Source of the DNA: Nitrosomonas sp.
GTDB lineage: Bacteria; Pseudomonadota; Gammaproteobacteria; Burkholderiales; Nitrosomonadaceae
Direction of reading: 5' to 3'
Length of the DNA: 64,000 nucleotides
Assembly: GCA_016703745.1 (NCBI GenBank)
Contig: JADJBK010000006.1
Location: 2,356,001-2,420,000, forward strand
Within the stretch, counting starts at the first letter, position 1, and every line of letters begins with the position of its first letter. Position numbers and translations under genes: made by a program. This document shows positions 7,637 to 16,722 of this stretch, piece by piece. The notes beneath the pieces were generated by a model that was not told the DNA's origin, searched no databases, and saw nothing but the letters and a program-made list of their open reading frames with translations.

Positions 7637-8026
7637 ATGAAACTGATTCATATCAAGGATATCTCTCCATTCTTTTGTTTCTTCTCAATCGTTTTTTTGT
7701 GTGCGCTTTTGTTTTCGACCGATAACGCACAAGCCGCTGTAGGCGCGGGTGGTGCGCTTCCCTATGAAACCTGGCTGGTTAATCTCAGAAACTCCGTCAC
7801 CGGTCCGGTTGCTTTTACCCTATCCATTGTCGGTATTGTCGTTGCAGGCGGCATTCTGATCTTTGGCGGTGAACTCAATGCCTTTTTCCGCACCTTGATT
7901 TTTATCGTGTTGGTTATGGCATTACTCGTCGGTGCGAACAACATCATGACCAATTTGTTTCAGGGTGCGGTTATTCCGGGTGAAATACCCCAAGACCAGG
8001 AATCAATCGTAAATTCACAGGAATAG
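7637..8026 (+). CDS. trbC: TrbC/VirB2-type conjugative pilin
   Basis: 129 residues with a signal sequence (cleavage near AQA-AVG, about residue 36) and two further hydrophobic helices (VAFTLSIVGIVVAGGILIF; LIFIVLVMALLVGA). This is the layout of VirB2-family prepilins that build the mating pilus. A GGAG site precedes the ATG. First intact gene of the trb remnant. Confidence 0.85.
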   Translation: MKLIHIKDISPFFCFFSIVFLCALLFSTDNAQAAVGAGGALPYETWLVNLRNSVTGPVAFTLSIVGIVVAGGILIFGGELNAFFRTLIFIVLVMALLVGANNIMTNLFQGAVIPGEIPQDQESIVNSQE

Positions 8027-8037
8027 GAGGCAAACTC

Positions 8038-8349
8038 ATGGCGCTTCGAACCATACCTATCCGTCAATCGGGTAACCGTCCTAACCTGTTTATGGGTGGT
8101 GACCGGGAACTGGTTATGTTTTCTATCCTGATTGCAGCGACTTCCATTTTTGTGGCGATGGAAGTCAAGGCTACGATCTTTGGGGTAGCCCTGTGGTTTT
8201 TTGCACTGTTTGCACTACGACTGATGGCTAAAAATGATCCGCAGCTACGTCATGTTTATCTGCGCCAGATGCAATACAAGAAATACTATCCGGCGCGAAG
8301 CACCCCTTTTTATGACAATACGCTCACACAGGAAAAACAGCATCTATGA
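8038..8349 (+). CDS. trbD: TrbD/VirB3-type conjugation protein
   Basis: 103 residues with a hydrophobic pair around 28-65 and the conserved NRPNLFMGGDREL start typical of VirB3/TrbD, an inner-membrane part of the type IV secretion channel. A GGAGG site lies just upstream, and the stop overlaps the trbE start by four bases. Confidence 0.87.
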   Translation: MALRTIPIRQSGNRPNLFMGGDRELVMFSILIAATSIFVAMEVKATIFGVALWFFALFALRLMAKNDPQLRHVYLRQMQYKKYYPARSTPFYDNTLTQEKQHL

Positions 8350-9897
8350 TTGCCGCCATCACCGTTCTTATCGCAATCTCTGGAGCTGTGCTGCTCTTGA
8401 TACTGTTTATCCGTATCCGTGATGCAGGTAAAGAATTAAGACTGGATCAACATCGATCCAAAGCAATGGGCTTTGCCGATCTGCTGGTCTATGCAGCCGT
8501 GGTGGAAGATGGGGTGATTGTCGGCAAGAACGGTTCATTGATGGCTGCCTGGGTATTTTGTGGCGATGATACCGCCAGCAGTACCGATATTGAGCGTGAG
8601 CGCGTGTCATTCCGCATTAACCAAGCTTTATCCCGTTTGGGTAATGGTTGGATGATTCATGTTGATGCCATCCGCAAGCCCGCACAAGGCTATTCAGACA
8701 AAGCGCACTCCAATTATCCTGATCCCGTTACCGCTGCCATTGATATGGAGCGGCGCAATCTATTCGAGCGTATCGGCACAATGTATGAGAGCTGTTTTAT
8801 CGTATCACTCACGTATTTGCCGCCGATGCTGGCGCAGCGCAAGTTCGTTGAACTGATGTTTGACGATGAAGCCCAAGCACCCGACCAAAAAGCCAGAACA
8901 CAAGGGCTGCTGGAATATTTCCAGCGCGAATGTGCCAACTTTGAATCCCGATTATCCAGCGTATTTCATTTGTCGCGCTTAAAAAGCCGCAAGCTGGTGA
9001 ATGAAGACAATACCACCATCACCCATGACGATTTCTTGCAGTGGCTGCAATTGTGCGTAACCGGCGTGGATCATCCGATGGTGTTACCGGCCAATCCGAT
9101 GTATCTGGATACGCTGCTGGGTGGTCAGGAAATGTGGAGCGGGGTCGTGCCTAAGATTGGCCGCAATTTTGTTCAGGTGGTCTCGGTTGAGGGTTTTCCG
9201 CTCGAATCCTCACCCGGCATGTTAAACCTGCTCTCTGAATTGCCGGGCGTGTACCGCTGGTCATCGCGGTTTATCTTTATGGATGCGCATGAAGCAGTCA
9301 ATCATCTGGAAAAATTCCGCAGACGCTGGAAACAAAAGATTCGTGGATTCTTTGACCAGGTGTTTAATCTGCAAAGCAGCAACATTGATGAAGACGCGCT
9401 GAATATGACTGAAGATGCGCAGTCAGCCATTGCTGAGACCAATAGCGGTTTTGTAGGTCAAGGTTACTATACCAGCGTAGTCGTGCTGATGATGGAAGAT
9501 CGGGCAGCATTGGAAGAAGCCGGGCGAAAGGTTGAAAAAGCAATCAACCATTTGGGATTTGCCGCACGGGTTGAGACGATTAACACCATGGATGCGTATC
9601 TGGGAAGCCTGCCCGGTCACGGTGTTGAAAATGTGCGCAGACCCCTCATTAACACCATGAATCTGGCTGATTTGTTGCCGGTCAATACCATCTGGACCGG
9701 TAAGGAATCCGCACCCTGTCCGATGTATCCACCCAATTCACCGCCATTGATGCACTGTGTCACACAAGGAGCTACCCCTTTCCGGCTGAATTTGCATGTG
9801 CGCGATTTAGGTCACACCTTTATGTTCGGACCTACAGGCGCCGGTAAATCCACGCATCTGGCACTGATTGCCGCGCAGTTGCGGCGTTATCAGGGTA
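8346..9897 (+). pseudogene. trbE: TrbE/VirB4-type conjugation ATPase, truncated after Walker A
   Basis: Starts normally, coupled to trbD, and keeps about 517 codons, including the N-terminal CagE/VirB4 domain and the Walker A motif GPTGAGKSTH near residue 495. It then breaks at about 9895, where integrase sequence begins. The Walker B and C-terminal ATPase parts, which make up over a third of a normal TrbE, are gone, so the transfer system cannot work. The frame runs on by chance to a stop at 9914. Confidence 0.88.
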
Positions 9898-10656
9898 GAC
9901 CAGATCACTGGTGATGTGATTTGGTCCGTAATTCAGGGTGTACTGGCAAAGGGGAACAAACCTGCTACAGTTAATCGTTATCTGGCACTAATTCGTAGCT
10001 TGTTACGCATGGCACGTGATGAATGGCAGTGGATAGATGCGATGCCAAAAATTCGCTTTTTAGCGGGTGAAACAGAGCGTGATAGATGGCTGACAAGAGA
10101 GGAGGCTGATCGATTAATAGCGGTTAGTCCTCCACATTTGGCAGCTTTGATCCGTTTTGCTCTCGCGACTGGATGCCGTGCCAGGGAAATCACTGGGTTG
10201 GAATGGAATCGGGTTGATTTGGAACGTAGAACAGCCTGGCTTAACCAAACCAAGAATGGAACACCGAGAGGTGTGCCGCTAAATTTCGATGCAGTCATTG
10301 TTCTTGAAGAACAGCTCGGCAAGCATCCGCAGTTTTGCTTTACTTATTTTGGTGCGCCGATTCGTTGGGAAATCACAAACAGCGCATGGCATACCGCATT
10401 GGCTAAAGCAGGAATAAGTGATTTTCGGTTTCATGACCTTAGACATACTTGGGCTTCATGGCATCGTCAGGCTGGCACGAGCTGCGATGAGCTGAAGGAT
10501 CTAGGTGGCTGGAAATCTAGAATTATGGTGGATCGCTATGCGAAGTATGCAACCGAGCATTTGAGGGTTGCAGCGGCTAGAATCGAGGGCGGACGTGGGG
10601 GGAACGTGGTTAACTTGTCACGTTTTTGTCACGTTCAAAAAGAAAAAAGGAGTTAG
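9895..10656 (+). pseudogene. tyrosine integrase, 5' truncated, next to tRNA-Lys
   Basis: The catalytic domain is complete: Arg in CRAREITGLEW, HDLRH for the His-x-x-Arg box, and Tyr in MVDRYAKYA. A core-binding segment (KPATVNRYLALIRSLLRMA) is also present. The arm-binding N-terminus is lost and the frame now emerges from trbE. A TTG at 9868 would give a hybrid start of low credibility. The gene points at the tRNA-Lys 3' end, which is its probable attachment site. Confidence 0.85.
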
Positions 10657-10671
10657 TGTTTAACTAACCCC
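10636..10671 (-). terminator. terminator of tRNA-Lys
   Basis: Hairpin GTTAGT/ACTAAC extended by GG/CC and followed on the minus strand by a T-rich tract. It lies about ten bases past the tRNA end and also overlaps the integrase 3' end. Confidence 0.65.
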
Positions 10672-10681
10672 TTGATTTATC

Positions 10682-10757
10682 TGGTAGGCCGTGCGAGATT
10701 CGAACTCGCGACCAACGGATTAAAAGTCCGCTGCTCTACCAGCTGAGCTAACGACCC
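10682..10757 (-). tRNA. tRNA-Lys (TTT)
   Basis: 76-base cloverleaf with CCA encoded. The anticodon loop CTTTTAA gives anticodon TTT. D-, anticodon and T-stems pair well. The acceptor stem GGGTCGT/ACGGCCT contains two G-U pairs (1:72 and 4:69), unusual for tRNA-Lys. The altered bases lie in the 3' part that is shared with the att copies at 4576 and 5610. Confidence 0.96.
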
Positions 10758-10767
10758 GAAGGTCGGC

Positions 10768-10773
10768 ATTATA
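10768..10773 (-). promoter_or_regulatory. -10 box of tRNA-Lys
   Basis: TATAAT on the minus strand 11 bases before the tRNA. A weak -35 (TTCAAA-like) lies at a suitable distance upstream. Confidence 0.45.
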
Positions 10774-10847
10774 CCAATGCAAACGTGTTTTTGAAACACT
10801 TACTTCCGATATTTGCGTAACAGGACGGTCTGTCATCGTGATTGTCG

Positions 10848-12077
10848 TTAAAAACGGGCGGTATCTGTTTTGCCATACCGATGCGCCAGTGGCACTCGGG
10901 TAAAAACCCGGACAGCAAGTTGATCACGGTTTCTGATGGGATCAATGGGTTCCATCCAGGAGTGTAACTTCCCAGCCTGAGTACGTTCGCGCCACGCCAT
11001 CATCAGTCTGATAGTCAGTATCAGCGTGGATGCCAGGTGCCAGGCCACAACCAGTATCAGTCCGATATCCGGTCGACCAGCCATCCAGCCCGCTGTGAGC
11101 AGCAGTAGGTTGGGATTGCGTCTGGCGGTAATCAGGCGGTTGAACGAGTCTACTTTGCGCCAGATAAACAGATCAAACGGCGCCAGCCAGAGCTGAAAGG
11201 CGCCCTCACAAAATCGTCCGCCGATGTAGCCAAGAAACATCAGTCCGACAAGCCATTCCAGTTCGGCCAATGGGGTGACTGTGGTCATGACGCCCAGTCC
11301 CCAGGCCCAATACCATAGCGGTGGGTGAACAATATCCAGCCCGTGGTCAAGGATGTCGCCGATTTTGCTGGAAGTCAGTGTGACTCGCGCCAGTTTGCCG
11401 TCTACTGTATCCAGAAAGGTCATCAACCATCCCAGCAATAATCCCCAGCCAAACTCGCCTTCCCAGAACGCCCATCCGGCGAGCATCGCGAATAACAAAC
11501 TCAGTAAAGTGACATGATTGGGTTTCAGACCAAAGCGCACGCACAAATGAGTCACCCAGAACGCTGGCAGTGGCCATGCCCACTTGGTGACCAGATCCGT
11601 GACACCTTTATACGAAGCCGCGAATAGCTCTTGCTCCAGCGCGGTGCGATTGGTTTCGCTTATCGGTAAAATATAGGGAGAATCTTTCTTTTTCAGATTC
11701 TGCTGCATTCCAGTTTGAATATCTGCCAGTTTTTTTTGAAGCAGTGTGACCGGGATGGGTGCCTCCCCTTGCAATACTGCCTGCATCACAGTTGTTTCGC
11801 TCGCGGGGGTGAGAATGGCAACCGGTTGGTCGTCATCCGTAACCAGCATCATGAATGGATCGAAAGGCAGTAGGGCTTTTAGTATTCTGCCGTCATACAG
11901 ATAATCCGCGCGTATCAGTAAAACACGGGCCGCTGCAGGCAGGTTTGAGAGGTTTTCAATTATTTCAAACGTGGATTGGGTTTCTGTCAGCATGCGTTGT
12001 AAACGTTGCCGACCGCTGAGTCCCCAGAGCTTGGCGGCGCTATCGCTGACAAGATGAATAAAAATGGTTTCCGTCAT
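10848..12077 (-). CDS. CDP-alcohol phosphatidyltransferase family membrane enzyme with N-terminal nucleotidyltransferase-like domain
   Basis: 409 residues. The C-terminal half (about 185-400) has several membrane helices and the CDP-alcohol phosphotransferase signature, DG(x2)AR...G(x3)D(x3)D, here DGKLAR...GDILDHGLD. Such enzymes move a phospho-alcohol from CDP to a lipid or second alcohol. The N-terminal half (WGLSGRQRLQRML; VLLIRADYLYDGRIL) resembles a degenerate sugar-phosphate nucleotidyltransferase. Last gene of a six-gene operon with lptG, lptF and a separate nucleotidyltransferase, which suggests those two enzymes make and transfer one head group. The acceptor is unknown. Confidence 0.82.
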   Translation of the reverse strand: MTETIFIHLVSDSAAKLWGLSGRQRLQRMLTETQSTFEIIENLSNLPAAARVLLIRADYLYDGRILKALLPFDPFMMLVTDDDQPVAILTPASETTVMQAVLQGEAPIPVTLLQKKLADIQTGMQQNLKKKDSPYILPISETNRTALEQELFAASYKGVTDLVTKWAWPLPAFWVTHLCVRFGLKPNHVTLLSLLFAMLAGWAFWEGEFGWGLLLGWLMTFLDTVDGKLARVTLTSSKIGDILDHGLDIVHPPLWYWAWGLGVMTTVTPLAELEWLVGLMFLGYIGGRFCEGAFQLWLAPFDLFIWRKVDSFNRLITARRNPNLLLLTAGWMAGRPDIGLILVVAWHLASTLILTIRLMMAWRERTQAGKLHSWMEPIDPIRNRDQLAVRVFTRVPLAHRYGKTDTARF

Positions 12078-12118
12078 TCTGAATTTGTCCGGTCAAGTGA
12101 TTAGAAATAGATTTGCCA

Positions 12119-13186
12119 TCAGACAACACGCCGCAGTAGCCAGTACCCTGCCGTGGCAATCAGCAACAATCCTGGAGATAACGAAGTGATTATCGGATTA
12201 AGTTGTAGCATCAATCCGATATTGGCGATGATCTGGTCGAGCAGGTAAACACCAATTCCCACGAGCGAAGCAAGCACCAGCTTTCCGCTTAACCCTTCCC
12301 GTACCGAGCCAAATACAAAAGGAATTGCGATCAGCACCATTGCAGTGGTCATGACGACTGCCCCCGCTTTTCGCCACAGAGCCAGTAGATAGGCGTCGGC
12401 TTGTTGTCCGGTAGTCTGCAGGAATTCGGTATGTCGCATCAATTCAAGCGGGGTGAGGCTCTCAGGGGGTTTTGTTAAGGTTGCGATATCTTCCGGCCCC
12501 AGAAATGAGTGCCAGCTGATGGCGTTTGCATGGGTTATCGCTATTTTTTCCGGCGTAAAGGTGCGCACGGTCACTTCGTGTAATTTCCACATGCCATCAT
12601 CAGTGATATCAGCATGTTGTGCCTGTACATGAGCGGTTATTTTGCCTTGCTGGTTGAAGTGGATAATCTCGATATCCTGACCAAAATGCTGGTTCAGCAT
12701 TTCTCCGATACGCAGAATATTTTGTGCATCACGTGTCCAGATGCCAAGATCGCGACCCAGCTCCACACTCTGTTCCAGCGCAACTGCGCGCAGCATGATG
12801 GCTTTTTGCTGTAGCTGGGGGGCAACCAGGTATTCGAGTCCGACAATTAAACTGGTTAGCAGTAATCCCACCCCCACCGCTGGCAAGCTGATTACCAGGG
12901 GAGACAGCCCGGCTACCCGTAACGCCACCAGCTCCAGATTAACCGCCAGTACCCCCAGTGCCCCCACTGTGCCTAACAGGGCGATGAATGGCGCTAATTG
13001 GATAAATCGACGCGGCACCAGCATCAGCATATATAAAAAGGCATCCTTGATACCGTATGTTCCTTTGCCAACATCATCAAGCTGATCAATCAGATCAAAA
13101 AAACTGAATAGCGGTAACAGAATAACTGCAGCAATGATCATGCCAATGAAGACTTCCCAGGCAATGTAACGTGCAATGATCTTCAA
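12119..13186 (-). CDS. lptG: LptG-type permease of an LPS/lipid export ABC transporter
   Basis: 355 residues: three N-terminal helices, a periplasmic beta-jellyroll (about 130-270) and three C-terminal helices, the YjgP/YjgQ layout. In the Lpt system LptF and LptG extract lipid A-anchored LPS from the inner membrane with LptB. I start it at the TTG at 13186 (KIIARYIAWEVF), which overlaps the lptF stop as TTGA, rather than at the far upstream GTG, which would overlap lptF by 80 bases. The setting beside lipid head-group enzymes leaves open a specialised cargo. Confidence 0.88.
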   Translation of the reverse strand: MKIIARYIAWEVFIGMIIAAVILLPLFSFFDLIDQLDDVGKGTYGIKDAFLYMLMLVPRRFIQLAPFIALLGTVGALGVLAVNLELVALRVAGLSPLVISLPAVGVGLLLTSLIVGLEYLVAPQLQQKAIMLRAVALEQSVELGRDLGIWTRDAQNILRIGEMLNQHFGQDIEIIHFNQQGKITAHVQAQHADITDDGMWKLHEVTVRTFTPEKIAITHANAISWHSFLGPEDIATLTKPPESLTPLELMRHTEFLQTTGQQADAYLLALWRKAGAVVMTTAMVLIAIPFVFGSVREGLSGKLVLASLVGIGVYLLDQIIANIGLMLQLNPIITSLSPGLLLIATAGYWLLRRVV

Positions 13187-14259
13187 TTTTGCCTCACAGC
13201 TCGTATTGCCCTGATATCCCACAAACGCAGCATCACTACCAGGAAGAAAACGCCATACAACCACCAGATGCCGGGTATGGCGGCAACGACACCCTGTTCT
13301 ACCCAGGTTTTTGCCAATCCGCTTAGGTTGTAATAGAGGGCAAACACCAATGCTGCAGCGATGAAGGTTTTATCATTTTTTCCCTTGCGGGGCGCTGCCC
13401 TGGTAAATGAGATGGCCATCAGCGCAAGCAGGACGGTAGCCACCGGACGTGAAAGCCGCCATTGCAGCTCAGCGATTTCACGTGGCTGCTCGCTACTCCA
13501 TAATGCGCGAGTCGACGCCGCTTTGCGTCGTGAATCCATGGCCTGTGGATCCTCATTGAAATAGGTCAGTTTCTCAAAGTGGATCATCGTATCTTTGACG
13601 GCGGGCTGAGTCAGCCGATACACCTGACCATCGACAAGTTCGATACGGGCCGGTTGTTCCAGGGTGATCTCCCGCTGGTAACCTTCGGTTGCCGTGATAA
13701 TTTCACTTTTTCCGATAGTTCTAACATAATGGAATATGCCTTCAAGACGTTTTTCGTTATCGTCCTTGTTACGAACAAAAATGACCCGGCCACTTTTTTC
13801 GCTGCCATAAAATCGACCGGGCTGGAACCGGTCCGCATTTAATTCCGCTTGTGCCTGAGCATCCATGATATAGCTTTCGGCATAAGCCCAGGGGCGCGCA
13901 TAAACAGACAGCAAGCCACTGAGTATCGCCACGGGCAAGGCTACCCAAAAAACAGTGAAAGTAATGCGGCTATCGCTATAACCAACCGAGCGCAATACGT
14001 TCAGCTCCTGGTCGCGATTCAGCCGGCTCAGGCCGTAAATTACTGCTACATAGAAAGCGATGGGAATCAGCACTTCAGCTGCGATGATTGTTTTCAATCC
14101 GACCAGTTTGAACATTGCCCCGGCGCCCAGGGTTTCAGAAACCGCGCTGGTGAGGAAACGTGCCACGTTGAAACTGGTAAAAAGTCCAATCAGGATGAGG
14201 GTGACGACCAGGAAAGGAAGTAACAGCTCGCGCGCAATATACTTCTCGATAATTCTCAT
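13183..14259 (-). CDS. lptF: LptF-type permease of an LPS/lipid export ABC transporter
   Basis: 358 residues with the same six-helix plus jellyroll layout as LptG. It carries the coupling-helix region (RDQELNVLRSVG) and ELQWRLSRPV before the last helices, as in LptF. The coupling segment differs from the common beta-proteobacterial version, so this may be a divergent paralogue. Stop and lptG start overlap by four bases, so the two are co-translated. Second ATG-started gene of the operon. Confidence 0.87.
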   Translation of the reverse strand: MRIIEKYIARELLLPFLVVTLILIGLFTSFNVARFLTSAVSETLGAGAMFKLVGLKTIIAAEVLIPIAFYVAVIYGLSRLNRDQELNVLRSVGYSDSRITFTVFWVALPVAILSGLLSVYARPWAYAESYIMDAQAQAELNADRFQPGRFYGSEKSGRVIFVRNKDDNEKRLEGIFHYVRTIGKSEIITATEGYQREITLEQPARIELVDGQVYRLTQPAVKDTMIHFEKLTYFNEDPQAMDSRRKAASTRALWSSEQPREIAELQWRLSRPVATVLLALMAISFTRAAPRKGKNDKTFIAAALVFALYYNLSGLAKTWVEQGVVAAIPGIWWLYGVFFLVVMLRLWDIRAIRAVRQN

Positions 14260-14278
14260 GAGAATTAACTGTGCTTGA

Positions 14279-15085
14279 TTATGAAGATAACGGTGAGCGA
14301 GCGGCCAGAATGGATTCTACCAGCTGCAAATCCGTTCGCTTGTCAACGTCTATTCCCGCTTCCGCGAAAGGTAACATGACGGGTGCTACCCTGACACCAG
14401 ATTTTTGCGAAATAGTGTGCATCGCCTGATCAAGTGACAGATTCCCCAGCAGATAAGCCCATACCGCTCGCCAGCCCAATACCTGACTGACCAGACGCCA
14501 TGGTCGTTTACGCAGCGCTTCCGCCTGCTGCCAGAATGTGACCAGATGGCGCCCGCGAGGGTTGAATGTAAACAGGTTACATCCGCATAGATTCGCATCT
14601 TTGAGTCGAATGACAGTTCGTTTGTTTTGTGGAAACTGACGCTGAATTGTTTTGTGCTCGACCATTCCCACCGTGGCATCACAATCGAGCTCCCTGGATT
14701 TTTGCAGAAAATACGTCACAATCTCAGTCGAGAGCAGCGCATGATCCGCAGTCGTCAGGAGGATGCGCTGGTCTTCCGCTACCTGTGCCATGCCGGCTGC
14801 TGCGCTTTGACTGGGTGACTTTTGGTTTTCTATCCAGCCGACTTGCCCTAGTTCGATCCGTTGTTTGAGCTCAGGACATTGCGTAAGCAGTGCCTGGGGC
14901 GGACCGCATAGCAGTATTGATGGCACCTCCTGACAATTGGCCAGTGCGTCCAGCACGCGCAGCACCATGGGCCGCCCGCCAACAGGAGCAAACGCCTTGC
15001 AGGCTGTACCCGCTGTACGTGCAACCTGGTCGCCTCCAGCGCGGTCTGCCGCCAATACCAGGGCGGTATAGCTGTTCTTATTCAC
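14279..15085 (-). CDS. MobA-like NTP transferase
   Basis: 268 residues. The N-terminus ALVLAADRAGG with Lys in CKAFAPVGGRPM is the nucleotide-binding loop of the GT-A fold nucleotidyltransferases; TTADHALL holds the metal-binding Asp. Family members activate sugar- or alcohol-phosphates as CDP/UDP derivatives, or molybdopterin. Placed between a GNAT-like gene and lptF, it most plausibly supplies the CDP-alcohol for the phosphotransferase encoded at the operon's end. The start is GTG at 15085, six bases after the preceding stop. Confidence 0.8.
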   Translation of the reverse strand: MNKNSYTALVLAADRAGGDQVARTAGTACKAFAPVGGRPMVLRVLDALANCQEVPSILLCGPPQALLTQCPELKQRIELGQVGWIENQKSPSQSAAAGMAQVAEDQRILLTTADHALLSTEIVTYFLQKSRELDCDATVGMVEHKTIQRQFPQNKRTVIRLKDANLCGCNLFTFNPRGRHLVTFWQQAEALRKRPWRLVSQVLGWRAVWAYLLGNLSLDQAMHTISQKSGVRVAPVMLPFAEAGIDVDKRTDLQLVESILAARSPLSS

Positions 15086-15091
15086 GCAGAC

Positions 15092-16249
15092 TCAGCATGC
15101 CGCCGTCTGGCTAGACAAGGTTTTTTCATAAATTCGATAGCGTTTGTATATTTTGCCGCCAATTCTATCGAGTATGGCGCGCATGGGAAGATTATTTTCC
15201 AGTATCCATGACAGTTCGATGGCTTGAATTCCTCTTGCCAGCCCTTGCTTGCGTGGCGCATCGATGATGCTGAAAGCCAGCGTCATCCCGAGGGAGGTAT
15301 TGTGGAACTGTTTGCGCACGCCCATCAGTGGCACCCGAGCAGTGGTCATGGCGCAAGCCTTGACTTGCCTGATGAGCTGCAGCCAGCCCAATGGCCACAG
15401 TTTGCCGTTCAGCTGGCGCAGAATCTCGTTGAGATTGGGTAGCGCCACCATAAAGGCTGCAGGTACGCCATCCACTTCTGCGATCTGCACAAAATCATCT
15501 GGAATGAGCCATTTCATGACGCTTCCCAGCTCGGCAAATTCTGCTTCCGTGAATGGTACAAACCCCCAGTTTTCTGACCAGGCGTCGTTGAAGATATCTC
15601 GCAGAAGCTCAATTTCCGTATTGAAATTTTGACGTTGCAGCGGTCTGACATGAATCCGGGTGCGATACTTGCGCGCCATCACCTGCATAACAGCCGGTGC
15701 TTCAAAGTCGGTATGAATCCAGTAAGCCAGTAAATCCTTGCAGGGCTGGTAACCGGCTTGCTCCAGCAGGCGCTCATACCAGCGAGGGGAGTGTGGCATC
15801 ATGACGGTGGGTGGCGTGTCAAAACCCTCCACCAGGATACCGCACTCCTGATTGATTGAAAAACTGAAGGGACCGCTGATACGTTGTACACCGCGAACAG
15901 ATAACCAGTTCTCGGCAGTCTGCATCAGCGCCTTGCACACGGCAGGATCATCGATGCACTCCAGCAGGCCAAAGTGCCCACTGTCCTTGCCATAACGCTG
16001 CTGGTGCAGGGTGTCGATCTGCGCGCTGATCCTGCCAACCGGTTGGGCATTCTGCCAGGCCACCCAGCCTTGCCAGTGGGCATGCCTGAAATAAGGATTC
16101 AGGCGGGAGAAATGCAGTCGTCGCTCCAGTCGTAATGGTGGCACCCACATGGGGTCATGCTCGTATACCCGCCACGGAACCTCGATAAAGGTTCCCATGT
16201 CGCGATACGAGGCTAGCGGGCGGATCTCGATAAACTTTCCAGAAGGCAA
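15092..16249 (-). CDS. YghO-like GNAT-superfamily acyltransferase
   Basis: 385 residues. The N-terminal FIEVPWRVYEHDPMWVPP and the GPFSFSINQECGILVEGF segment are features of the YghO/GNAT-like family. From memory, this family includes the bacterial ceramide synthase described in Caulobacter. The C-terminal half (QKARGIQAIELSW-like) is the GNAT fold. Start is TTG at 16249, five bases after the preceding gene's stop. If the ceramide synthase link holds, the enzyme would N-acylate a long-chain base or related amine. Otherwise it is an acyltransferase of unknown substrate. Confidence 0.7.
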   Translation of the reverse strand: MPSGKFIEIRPLASYRDMGTFIEVPWRVYEHDPMWVPPLRLERRLHFSRLNPYFRHAHWQGWVAWQNAQPVGRISAQIDTLHQQRYGKDSGHFGLLECIDDPAVCKALMQTAENWLSVRGVQRISGPFSFSINQECGILVEGFDTPPTVMMPHSPRWYERLLEQAGYQPCKDLLAYWIHTDFEAPAVMQVMARKYRTRIHVRPLQRQNFNTEIELLRDIFNDAWSENWGFVPFTEAEFAELGSVMKWLIPDDFVQIAEVDGVPAAFMVALPNLNEILRQLNGKLWPLGWLQLIRQVKACAMTTARVPLMGVRKQFHNTSLGMTLAFSIIDAPRKQGLARGIQAIELSWILENNLPMRAILDRIGGKIYKRYRIYEKTLSSQTAAC

Positions 16250-16254
16250 TTTTG

Positions 16255-16722
16255 TTATTTGAATTGTTCGGAATAACTCAACAATGTGGCTACCATCTCT
16301 TGGAATTGTTGTTGCTGCAAAAGCTGTTGTTCTCTAACCAATTCCGGTGAGGTTTCTGAATTTGATTCGGCGCCAGCAGAGGTCGTGCGGGAAAAATCGT
16401 TGAAGTTATTCCAGGCCATATTGTATTCACGTAATTGATCTTGCGGAATGAAATTACGTAGTGTAGTAAAAGCATCCAATAACATGGGCAAACGTGGCTG
16501 CATGAAAGTAGAAAGTTCATTCGGCCAGCGTGACGCAGTCGGATAAAGTCCTGCCAGTTCTTCCCGAAAGGCGGAGTCGAAATATTCCACGGCGTCTACC
16601 CGGCGACGGCGATTGACGTAATCGACAATCAGTCCGATCATTACAACAAAACCCAGCAGCACAAATGGCCAAAAAGGGACTACCTCTAAATAAAGCCATA
16701 CCTGGTCAAAAAAATTATCCAA
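16255..16722 (-). CDS. small single-span membrane protein, unknown function
   Basis: 155 residues. One membrane helix (about 15-36, FWPFVLLGFVVMIGLIV) is followed by RRRR and a soluble, Gln-rich tail ending QQQQFQEMVATLL. I do not recognise a family. TTG start with a purine-rich site (AAGGATGGGG) ahead. It is the first gene of the operon reaching to 10848, with five bases to the next gene, so it probably serves the same envelope-lipid process. Confidence 0.65.
   Translation of the reverse strand: MDNFFDQVWLYLEVVPFWPFVLLGFVVMIGLIVDYVNRRRRVDAVEYFDSAFREELAGLYPTASRWPNELSTFMQPRLPMLLDAFTTLRNFIPQDQLREYNMAWNNFNDFSRTTSAGAESNSETSPELVREQQLLQQQQFQEMVATLLSYSEQFK

Noticed and set aside
9868..9894. TTG at 9868 as the true start of the integrase.
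   Set aside because: The first nine codons are trbE sequence read out of frame; the integrase-like residues begin after the deletion joint.
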